Below the pieces are notes generated by a model. The model had not been told where the DNA came from. It made no database searches and worked only from the letters and a program-made list of their open reading frames with translations. From an uncultured Opitutia bacterium (GTDB taxonomy: Bacteria > Verrucomicrobiota > Verrucomicrobiia > Opitutales > UBA953), in contig CAIPVK010000097.1 in NCBI GenBank assembly GCA_903868455.1, positions 1 to 5,462 of the forward strand: a stretch of 5,462 nt of DNA. The letters are read 5' to 3'. Position 1 is the stretch's first letter, and each line of letters starts with the position of its first letter. This document shows positions 1-4,394 of this stretch, piece by piece. Position numbers and translations under genes: made by a program.

Positions 1-635
1 CCGAGCACCCGATCTTCATCGTGATCGACAACTCGCCCGGCGGCTCGATCGCCGCGGGCTACCAGATCCAGAAGGCCATGGCCTCCTCGAAGGCCCCGGT
101 CTACGTCGTGGTCAAGGGCTTCGCCGCCTCGATGGCCGCCGTCATCACCACCTTGGCCGAGCGCTCCTACTGCTACCCCAACACCATCCTCCTGCACCAC
201 CAGGCGAGCACGGCCTTCAACCGGGCCAACATGACGGTGCTCAAGGAGCAGCTGGCCTTCGTGCAGCTCTGGTTCGAGCGCCTCGCCAAGCCGATCGCCG
301 CCAAGATGGGCATCACGCTCGAGGAGTTCGTCCGCCAGATGTACGCCAACGACTCCACCGGCGACTGGCAGGCCTTCGGCGACCGCGCCAAGGAGCTCAA
401 GTGGGTCGACGTCGTGGTGGACCGCATCGAGGAGACCTCCGTCCTCGACGTGCTCCCCGCCCGCGCCGCCGCCGGCCAGGCCCAGCCCGCGCCCGCCCGC
501 CCGGCCTCGCAGTTCGGGGTCGAGCTGAAGGTCGACGCCCAGGGCAAGGCCTTCTACGAGCTGCCCCCGCTGGCCAATCCCTTCGACGCCTACTGGATCT
601 ACGACCCCCAGGGCGTCTACCGGATGGCGCGGTAA
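1..635 (+). CDS. clpP: ClpP-family (S14) serine protease subunit, 5'-truncated, with extended C-terminal tail
   Basis: The gene enters from the left edge; the frame is open from base 3 and gives 210 residues to the TAA at 633-635. GTG at 21 is in frame but lies inside a conserved beta strand, so it is not the real start. ClpP hallmarks are visible in order: the oxyanion/strand motif IDNSPGGS (bases 24-47), the nucleophile motif GFAASMA with the catalytic Ser codon at 129-131, and the catalytic His in ILLHHQ (His codon 198-200). A charged segment NDSTGDW near 345-368 probably supplies the catalytic Asp, followed by the family-type ending KELKWVDVV. Known family role: the barrel-shaped peptidase that degrades proteins unfolded by a Clp ATPase. 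After about base 435 comes a tail of roughly 65 residues, Pro/Ala-rich and then ending in an aromatic segment (FDAYWIYDPQGVYRM), which ordinary ClpP lacks. No Clp ATPase is in view. The family is secure. Whether it is the housekeeping ClpP or a specialised, perhaps exported, paralogue cannot be told without the N terminus. Confidence 0.88.
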   Translation, partial: EHPIFIVIDNSPGGSIAAGYQIQKAMASSKAPVYVVVKGFAASMAAVITTLAERSYCYPNTILLHHQASTAFNRANMTVLKEQLAFVQLWFERLAKPIAAKMGITLEEFVRQMYANDSTGDWQAFGDRAKELKWVDVVVDRIEETSVLDVLPARAAAGQAQPAPARPASQFGVELKVDAQGKAFYELPPLANPFDAYWIYDPQGVYRMAR

Positions 636-646
636 GGGGGAGATGG

Positions 647-842
647 CAGACGTCAGACGCCAGAGGCCAGATGCCAGATACCAGACGTCAGATGTTAGAG
701 GCCAGAGGTTGGACGTCAGGGGTTAGATGTTAGACGCTAGGTATTAGACGTCAGATGTCAGACGTTAGACGTTAGACGTTAGATGTTAGACGTCAGACAT
801 TAGGCGCCAGAGGTTGGAGATTTGAGGTTGGGCGTCAGACTG
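647..842 (+). repeat. 28-unit heptamer tandem array, consensus YAGAYGT
   Basis: Read by eye, bases 647-842 divide into exactly 28 consecutive 7-bp units with no insertion or deletion. Position 1 is always C or T, position 3 is G in every unit, position 2 is A in 24 units, and position 7 is nearly always T or C. Typical units are CAGACGT, TAGACGT, CAGATGT and TAGATGT. Units differ almost only by substitutions, mostly transitions, so the array is old or under a register constraint. It begins 11 bases after the protease stop codon. It lies in sequence of much lower GC than the flanking genes and has no plausible coding frame. Function unknown. Confidence 0.9.
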
Positions 843-856
843 CGGATAACGATTGC

Positions 857-888
857 AGGTGGCGGGGCGAGAGGCCGCCCTGCCACTT
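857..888 (+). terminator. GC-rich hairpin, possible terminator between the two repeat arrays
   Basis: The left arm 857-869 pairs with the right arm 876-888 in a 13-bp stem with a 6-base loop (AGAGGC). The core is GTGGCGGGGCG against CGCCCTGCCAC, with one G-U pair inside and one near the base. Only three T residues (887-889) follow, so it is a weak intrinsic terminator for transcription from the clpP-like gene. It sits more than 220 bases after that gene's stop. It could instead be a structural element of the repeat-filled spacer. Confidence 0.4.
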
Positions 889-911
889 TCATCCTCCTGT
901 CGTCCTGTCTC

Positions 912-1027
912 CTCTTGGTCCTTTTGGTCCCCTTCGTCCCTTTAGTCCCTCTTGGTCCCCTTTAGTCCCCCCTAGTCCCCCCTAGTCCCCTAGTCCCCTA
1001 TTCCCCTATTCCCCTATTCCCCTTTCC
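912..1027 (-). repeat. C-rich/G-rich degenerate tandem array with G-quadruplex potential
   Basis: On the + strand about 13 units, each ending in TCC, follow one another. They run 9-10 bp at the left (such as CTTTAGTCC and CCCCTAGTCC), then exactly 8 bp (CCTAGTCC, then CCTATTCC three times at 997-1020), and end with a 7-bp unit. On the minus strand these give eight runs of four to six G, at 957-960, 967-972, 977-982, 987-990, 995-998, 1003-1006, 1011-1014 and 1019-1022. The five right-hand runs are separated by only 4 bases (AATA or ACTA). That meets the usual four-run rule for an intramolecular G-quadruplex, with i-motif potential on the other strand. The array lies directly upstream of the OsmC-like gene. 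Confidence 0.85.
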
Positions 1028-1060
1028 TTCTATCATCTGACGTCTCCCATCTAAAATCTA
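1026..1060 (-). repeat. Five inverted heptamers related to the 647-842 array
   Basis: Read on the minus strand from 1060 down, the sequence splits into five adjoining 7-mers: TAGATTT, TAGATGG, GAGACGT, CAGATGA and TAGAAGG. Four match the YAGAYGT consensus at 6 of 7 positions and the last at 5 of 7. They run straight into the G-rich array on the same strand. The block is therefore a short, opposite-oriented copy of the heptamer family at the far end of the spacer, ending 8 bases before the OsmC-like start codon. Confidence 0.65.
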
Positions 1061-1068
1061 TCCGAACC

Positions 1069-1479
1069 ATGTCCGTCCGCATCGATTGCGAGTATCTCGG
1101 CAACCTCCGCCTCCGCGCCACCCACGGCCCCTCGGGCACCGTCCTGCTGACCGACGCGCCGGTCGACAACCACGGCAAGGGCGAGTCCTTCTCGCCCACC
1201 GACCTCGCCGCCACCGCGCTCGCGACCTGCATGGGGACGATCATGGCCATCCAGGGGCGCACGCTCGGCCTCGAGCTCAAGGGTATGCGGATCGCGGTCG
1301 AGAAGCACATGAGCGCCCAGCCCCCGCGGCGCATCGCCCGCCTGGTGCTCCGCCTCGAGATGCCCGCGGGCATCCCCCCGGAGGCGCGCGTCCGGCTCGA
1401 GCGCGCCGCCGCGGCCTGCCCGGTCCACCACTCGCTTCACCCGGACATCGTGACCGAGACCGAGTGGTCCTGGGCTTGA
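1069..1479 (+). CDS. OsmC/Ohr-family protein (thiol-dependent peroxidase fold)
   Basis: The product is 136 aa, close to the usual 135-150 of this family. Both signature cysteines are present: Cys54 in the helix segment ATALATCMGT, and Cys117 in AAACPVHHSL. The region GKGESFSPTDL just before Cys54 is typical of OsmC-like proteins. Known family role: cytoplasmic dimers that reduce hydroperoxides through this cysteine pair, with subfamilies that differ in substrate (organic peroxides for Ohr, broader for OsmC). I cannot assign the subfamily; the C-terminal CPVHHSL pattern looks more like the general OsmC/YhfA type than Ohr. ATG at 1069 is chosen because MSVRIDCEYLG begins the first beta strand. 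There is no clear Shine-Dalgarno sequence, since the bases before it are a heptamer repeat and CCGAACC. No promoter is recognisable in the repeat-filled leader. It converges on slyD across a shared hairpin. Confidence 0.9.
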   Translation: MSVRIDCEYLGNLRLRATHGPSGTVLLTDAPVDNHGKGESFSPTDLAATALATCMGTIMAIQGRTLGLELKGMRIAVEKHMSAQPPRRIARLVLRLEMPAGIPPEARVRLERAAAACPVHHSLHPDIVTETEWSWA

Positions 1480-1492
1480 GCCGGCCAAGCAA

Positions 1493-1516
1493 GAGGCCCG
1501 GCGGGTGCCGGGCCTC
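1493..1516. terminator. Perfect hairpin between convergent osmC-like gene and slyD
   Basis: GAGGCCCGGC (1493-1502) and GCCGGGCCTC (1507-1516) form an uninterrupted 10-bp stem with loop GGGT. It lies 14 bases after the OsmC-like stop and 22 bases beyond the slyD stop, so it can serve both genes. There is no T tract on the + side. On the minus side the stem is followed by TTGCTTGG, so termination of slyD is slightly better supported. Factor-assisted termination or 3'-end protection is also possible. Confidence 0.7.
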
Positions 1517-1537
1517 GGAGCGGAGCCGAAGGGGCGC

Positions 1538-2164
1538 TCAGTGCGAGCAGCCGCAGGAGCCCTTGCCGCAGGAGCCGTCCTCGCTCGTCTTCTTGCCGTG
1601 GCCGCCGCAGCAGCCCTCGTCCTCGCCGTGCGCGTGGCCGTGGTCGTGGCCGCCGCCGGAGGAGCAACCGCAGCCGCCGCCGCCCCCGCCGCCGCAGCAG
1701 CCGCCCTCCTGATGGGGGTGGCCGTGGGCGAGCTCGGTCGGGGTGGCCGCGCGGACCTCGGTGATCTTGACCGCGAAGTGGAGGGTCTTGCCGGCGAGCT
1801 CGTGGTTGCCGTCGAGGACGACCTCGTCGGTCTTGACCTCCTTGACGGTGAGGACGCGGAGGCCGGCGTTGGTCTCGGCGTGGAAGCGCATGCCGACCTG
1901 GACGGCGTGGCCGCCCATGCGGTCGGCGGGCACGCTCATCAGGAGGCGCTCGTCGTACTCGCCGTAGCCCTGGGCGGGCGGGACGGTCACCTTCTTCTCG
2001 GCGCCGATGCCGAGGCCCTCGAGGGCGCTCTCGAGGCCGGGGATGATGTTGCGGGCCCCGTGCAGGTAGGACAGGGGGGCGCCGCGGGAGGCGTCGATCA
2101 CGGTGCCGGAGTCGTCGGTCAGCGTGTAATCGAAGGAGACGATGTGGTCTTTGGCGACGTTCAT
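1538..2164 (-). CDS. slyD: SlyD, FKBP-type peptidyl-prolyl cis-trans isomerase with metal-binding tail
   Basis: The 208-aa product has the SlyD layout. An FKBP core occupies residues 1-69, with DYTLTDDSGTVIDAS, the PLSYLHG turn, IIPGLESAL and PPAQGYGEYD. It is interrupted by the insert-in-flap chaperone domain at about 72-125 and closed by the last core strand at about 126-138. Residues 147-208 form a low-complexity tail with 9 His and 9 Cys, including HGHPH, CC pairs, HDHGHAHG and CGC near the end, plus a seven-Gly run (codons 1673-1693). Known family role: cytosolic folding helper and prolyl isomerase whose tail binds nickel and other metals and, in enterobacteria, feeds [NiFe]-hydrogenase assembly. 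No hydrogenase or urease gene is in view. The start ATG at 2164 is supported by GAAGGG (2174-2179 on the minus strand) nine bases upstream. The gene stands alone and diverges from the tRNA gene. Confidence 0.96.
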   Translation of the reverse strand: MNVAKDHIVSFDYTLTDDSGTVIDASRGAPLSYLHGARNIIPGLESALEGLGIGAEKKVTVPPAQGYGEYDERLLMSVPADRMGGHAVQVGMRFHAETNAGLRVLTVKEVKTDEVVLDGNHELAGKTLHFAVKITEVRAATPTELAHGHPHQEGGCCGGGGGGGCGCSSGGGHDHGHAHGEDEGCCGGHGKKTSEDGSCGKGSCGCSH

Positions 2165-2193
2165 GGCTAAGGACCCTTCATGTTGGGGGCTGT

Positions 2194-2225
2194 CCGGACG
2201 CCCGCAAGCGGGAAGGGCAATCCGG
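2194..2225 (-). other. Small inverted-repeat structure in the slyD leader region
   Basis: CCGGA (2194-2198) pairs with TCCGG (2221-2225) and encloses a smaller CCCG-CAAG-CGGG hairpin (2201-2212). It lies 30 bases upstream of the slyD start codon, between slyD and the divergent tRNA gene, and may fold in the slyD leader RNA. It could equally be chance in GC-rich DNA. No known riboswitch is recognised. Confidence 0.25.
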
Positions 2226-2226
2226 C

Positions 2227-2255
2227 TTGACCCCGCGGGGCGGGGCGGGTTCGCT
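2227..2255 (+). promoter_or_regulatory. Possible promoter of tRNA-Ala (good -35, poor -10)
   Basis: TTGACC at 2227-2232 matches five of six bases of the sigma-70 -35 box. A 17-base spacer of almost pure G and C leads to TTCGCT (2250-2255), which matches the -10 consensus only at its ends. Transcription would start about ten bases before the tRNA. The position is right and the -10 is weak, so this is tentative. Confidence 0.3.
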
Positions 2256-2271
2256 GTCCCTTCCGCTGTCG

Positions 2272-2347
2272 GGGGCCGTAGCTCAGCTGGTAGAGCGCGT
2301 CGTTCGCAATGACGAGGTCGTGAGTTCGATCCTCATCGGCTCCACCA
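2272..2347 (+). tRNA. tRNA-Ala, anticodon CGC, CCA end encoded
   Basis: The full cloverleaf folds by hand. The acceptor stem is 2272-2278 with 2337-2343, the D stem GCTC/GAGC is 2281-2284 with 2293-2296, the anticodon stem is 2298-2302 with 2310-2314, and the T stem is 2320-2324 with 2332-2336 around loop TTCGATC. The anticodon loop TTCGCAA has CGC at 2305-2307, which reads the alanine codon GCG. The acceptor stem holds a G3-U70 pair (G2274 with T2341), the decisive alanine identity element. The discriminator A and CCA at 2344-2347 are in the DNA. It is 76 bases with CCA. It faces rmuC, whose stop codon lies 18 bases beyond, with no obvious terminator between them. Confidence 0.97.
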
Positions 2348-2365
2348 GCGGAGCATGCCCGGGGT

Positions 2366-3664
2366 TCAGTCGCCCTTCTCGGGCAGCTGGCGGATATCGC
2401 CCCCCGCGGCCTCGATCTCGGGCAGGGTCGTGGCGCCGCCGATTCCGAGCTCGGCGAGCTTGTCGCCCGCCGGGCGTAGCCGCAGCTGATAGCTGGAGAC
2501 GGCCTTGTTGAACGCCTTCGCCGCGTCGTCCAGACCCTTGCCCACCTTGGAGAAGTGGTCGAGGAACACGCCCACGCGCTCATAGAGAAGGTTGGCGGCC
2601 TCGGCGATCTCGCGGCTATTCTCGGCCTGCGCCTGCTCCTTCCAGGCTAGGTTGATCGCGCCGAGGAACCCGATCAACGTGGCCGGGGTCGCCAGGAGGA
2701 TGCCGTGCTCGCCCGCCTCGATGACGAGGTCGTTGTCGGCCTCGAGCGCGGTCGACAGAAGGGATTCCGCGGGCAGGAAGAGGATCACCTTGTCGTAGGC
2801 GGTCAGCCCCTGCTCCTTGCCGATGGTCGCGGGGTAATCCTTCTGCGCCAAGGCCCGGATGGTCTGCCGCAGCTTGGCGGCATGTTCCTTGAGGGTCTCC
2901 GCCCGGTTCGGCGCCCCGGCGGCCAGGTGGGCGGCGTCCAGCTCGGGCACCTTGGAGTCGATGATGACGCAGCGGTTGCCCGGCAGCTTGACCACCAAGT
3001 CCGGCCGCTTGTCGTCCTGCGACACCTGCTCGGCGAAGTCGCAGTGGGGGCTCATGCCGGCGGCCTCGACCACGCGGCGGAGCGTCTGCTCGCCCCAGCG
3101 GCCGCGATGGGCGGCCGACTTGAGGACCATGGTGAAATCGTTGGTCTCGGTCGCCAGCGCCTCGGTCGCCTTGCTCAGGCTCTCCATTCGCTCGCGCACC
3201 CCGGCAAGGGCGTCGCCTTGCTTGCCCACCGAGCTGTTGACGCCCTCGAGCGAGGCTCGGATCTCCACCATGAGCGGGTCGACCAGCGCCTTGACCTGCT
3301 TGCCCATGTCCGGGGCCACCGCGCGGAGCGCCTCCGTGCTCTGCTTGGCGAAGGTGTCCTTCAGCGCCTGCAGGTCCTCCGCCCTCCGGCGGTCGGCCGC
3401 GGCGAGGGCCTCGGCGTGGCGCGTCTCGGCGCGGGCCATCTCCTCGCGGGCCGACTGCGCGAGGGCCGCGGCGGCCGCGGCGCGCTGCGACTCGGCGTCC
3501 GCCCGGGCGCGCTCGCGCGCCGAGGCCTCCTCGGAGCGCGCGGCCTGGGCCTTGGCGCCGTCGAGCTCGGCGCGCAGGGCGCCGTCGCCCTCCGGCTTGC
3601 GGAGGAACCAGATGGCGGCGCCGCCGAGGGCGGCGCCGAGGAGGACGGCGAGGAGGGTTTCCAT
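2366..3664 (-). CDS. rmuC: RmuC family DNA recombination protein
   Basis: The 432-aa product has the RmuC architecture. An N-terminal membrane anchor lies at residues 3-20 (LLAVLLGAALGGAAIWF). A long Ala/Glu/Arg coiled coil follows at about 28-115, then the conserved nuclease-fold-like domain at about 170-390. Signatures are RGRWGEQTLRRVVEAAGM (187-204), RPDLVVKLPGNRCVIIDSKVP (220-240, with the D-x-K pair of restriction-nuclease-like folds), KDY (275-277), VILFLPAES (293-301) and ILLATPATLIGFL (322-334). In E. coli, RmuC limits inversions at short inverted repeats and is predicted to act on DNA ends. The ATG at 3664 gives the membrane anchor directly after a two-residue lead. Its ribosome site is weak (GAAG within a CTTCTAGAAG palindrome). 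The unknown gene at 3735-4271 lies 70 bases upstream on the same strand, so the two may share a transcript. The tail end converges on tRNA-Ala. Confidence 0.96.
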   Translation of the reverse strand: METLLAVLLGAALGGAAIWFLRKPEGDGALRAELDGAKAQAARSEEASARERARADAESQRAAAAAALAQSAREEMARAETRHAEALAAADRRRAEDLQALKDTFAKQSTEALRAVAPDMGKQVKALVDPLMVEIRASLEGVNSSVGKQGDALAGVRERMESLSKATEALATETNDFTMVLKSAAHRGRWGEQTLRRVVEAAGMSPHCDFAEQVSQDDKRPDLVVKLPGNRCVIIDSKVPELDAAHLAAGAPNRAETLKEHAAKLRQTIRALAQKDYPATIGKEQGLTAYDKVILFLPAESLLSTALEADNDLVIEAGEHGILLATPATLIGFLGAINLAWKEQAQAENSREIAEAANLLYERVGVFLDHFSKVGKGLDDAAKAFNKAVSSYQLRLRPAGDKLAELGIGGATTLPEIEAAGGDIRQLPEKGD

Positions 3665-3670
3665 AAGAGG

Positions 3671-3680
3671 CTTCTAGAAG
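3671..3680. promoter_or_regulatory. Perfect 10-bp palindrome in the rmuC leader
   Basis: CTTCTAGAAG at 3671-3680 is a perfect palindrome centred about 12 bases before the rmuC start codon and flanked by two AAGAGG copies (3665-3670 on the near side, 3679-3684 on the far side). It overlaps where a ribosome or repressor would sit. About 25 bases further upstream, the minus strand carries an exact TTGACA (3706-3711), but no good -10 box follows at normal spacing. Function uncertain. Confidence 0.3.
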
Positions 3681-3734
3681 AGGAGGCGGACGAGTCTACC
3701 CTAGCTGTCAAGCGACCCCGGGTCGAGCGCCCGG

Positions 3735-4271
3735 TCAGCGGGGGTCGGCCTCGATCGCCCGGGCGTTGCCCACCGCCCACGCCGCCTCGTAGGCGCTCGC
3801 CGCCATCAGGCCGGCCGGCGGCTCGGAGGCCATGCCGCGGATGCCGGCGAGCAGGCCCTCGTGGATCGCGCGCGCCACGGCGACCCGCGCCGGGGTGGCG
3901 TGGCGCTCGAGCCAGGGGTCGACGCGCTGGGCCACCGGCGCGGGGATGTGGCTGAAGACCGCACGACCAGTGAGCCAGGCCTGGGCGGCGGCGTGGGCGA
4001 GGTCGCGGTCGCCGGAGTCGAGGTGGAGCGTCAGCTCGTCGCCGCAGAGGCCGGCCATGAGCTGGTTCTCGACCGTCGAGGCGAGGTGGCGGGCCCGCCG
4101 CTCGCGCGGGCTGAGCAGGCCGTAGTCCATCTCCGGGTTGAGCGCGTCGACCTCCCCGAGATGCTCGAGGGCGTAGGTCTGCCAACGCGCCAGCCAGCCG
4201 CGCCAGGCCGCGCTGCCGCGGGGCGGGGGAGGACCGAGCCATTCCGGGATGTCGCTGCGCATCGCCGTCAT
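3735..4271 (-). CDS. Uncharacterised protein, 178 aa, upstream of rmuC
   Basis: I do not recognise this family. The frame is supported by strong G/C at third codon positions and a protein-like composition, with Trp, Asp, Glu and Leu spread normally. A start at ATG 4271 gives a product beginning MTAMRSDIPEWLG, with GAGG (4276-4279) four bases before it; ATG 4262 is the alternative. The frame stays open to a GTG at 4325, but that start would lie inside a palindromic operator-like site. There is no signal peptide or membrane segment. Visible segments are a Trp-rich start (AAWRGWLARWQTYAL), an acidic/polar middle (LHLDSGDRDLAHAAAQAWL), a helical region with IPAPVAQRVDPWLERHATPARVAVARAIHEGL, and an Ala-rich C terminus (MAASAYEAAWAVGNARAIEADP). 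It is probably a soluble, mainly helical protein. Its neighbours are rmuC 70 bases downstream and a divergent secretin gene upstream. The LexA-like palindrome 38 bases before its start is the only clue to regulation. Confidence 0.75.
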   Translation of the reverse strand: MTAMRSDIPEWLGPPPPRGSAAWRGWLARWQTYALEHLGEVDALNPEMDYGLLSPRERRARHLASTVENQLMAGLCGDELTLHLDSGDRDLAHAAAQAWLTGRAVFSHIPAPVAQRVDPWLERHATPARVAVARAIHEGLLAGIRGMASEPPAGLMAASAYEAAWAVGNARAIEADPR

Positions 4272-4283
4272 CCATCCTCGCGC

Positions 4284-4299
4284 GACCCCGGTCGGGGTC
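4284..4299 (-). promoter_or_regulatory. Leader hairpin just before the ribosome site of the unknown gene
   Basis: GACCCC (4284-4289) and GGGGTC (4294-4299) form a perfect 6-bp stem with a 4-base loop. On the minus strand it lies between the AT-rich promoter-like stretch and the GAGG ribosome site of the gene starting at 4271, only four bases from GAGG. It could influence translation or mark a short leader. Confidence 0.35.
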
Positions 4300-4309
4300 A
4301 ATCTTAAAA

Positions 4310-4325
4310 GTGAACATTTGTTCAC
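4310..4325. promoter_or_regulatory. LexA-box-like palindromic operator in the divergent promoter region
   Basis: GTGAACA (4310-4316) and TGTTCAC (4319-4325) are perfect inverted arms around TT. The core GAAC-N4-GTTC fits the class of operator bound by Bacillus and actinobacterial LexA (CGAAC-N4-GTTCG), with T/A in place of the outer C/G. It stands out in AT-rich sequence (4301-4330) between divergent genes. On the minus strand it is followed at once by TTTTAAGAT, a plausible -10 region for the unknown gene. The operator would then sit between -35 and -10, a normal place for repression. The identity of the binding protein is inference. Confidence 0.5.
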
Positions 4326-4334
4326 ACATCCGAC

Positions 4335-4365
4335 TTGACCGACCCTTTATTCGGTTTGTCTCAAA
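4335..4365 (+). promoter_or_regulatory. Possible promoter/operator elements of the secretin gene
   Basis: TTGACC (4335-4340) resembles a -35 box pointing toward the secretin gene, but no strong -10 follows at 16-18 bases. The same stretch has two small inverted repeats, ACCGA-N8-TCGGT (4338-4355) and TTTG-TCT-CAAA (4355-4365). It is the only AT-richer stretch near the gene, so the promoter is likely here, though I cannot fix its exact boxes. Confidence 0.25.
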
Positions 4366-4394
4366 CTCCGCCCGGTTTTGGCTGTTCCATACCC

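Noticed and set aside
1..635. Phage head-maturation protease of the ClpP superfamily, implying a prophage
   Set aside because: No portal, capsid or other phage gene is near, and the following genes are chromosomal housekeeping types. The sequence fits cellular ClpP-like proteins at least as well.
647..1060. CRISPR array
   Set aside because: The units are 7-10 bp with no spacers between repeats and no cas genes; this is tandem repetition.
1505..2170. A + strand frame antisense to slyD
   Set aside because: It is rich in Ala, Gly and Val only because it mirrors the SlyD codons; SlyD is unambiguous on the minus strand.
2272..2365. tRNA gene used as an integration site for a mobile element
   Set aside because: No integrase, no repeated copy of the tRNA 3' end and no foreign-looking genes are in the window; rmuC follows directly.
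2705..3955. A long + strand reading frame opposite rmuC and the unknown gene
   Set aside because: It is antisense to the clear RmuC frame and is a by-product of GC-rich codon usage; its protein is low-complexity and matches nothing recognisable.
4272..4325. GTG at 4325 as start of the unknown gene
   Set aside because: It lies inside the palindromic site and upstream of the hairpin and promoter-like bases, whereas ATG 4271 has a GAGG ribosome site just before it.
3361..4329. A minus-strand frame of 322 codons overlapping rmuC and the unknown gene
   Set aside because: It is dominated by Arg, Pro, Ala and Ser, spans the boundary between two better genes and shows no motif.
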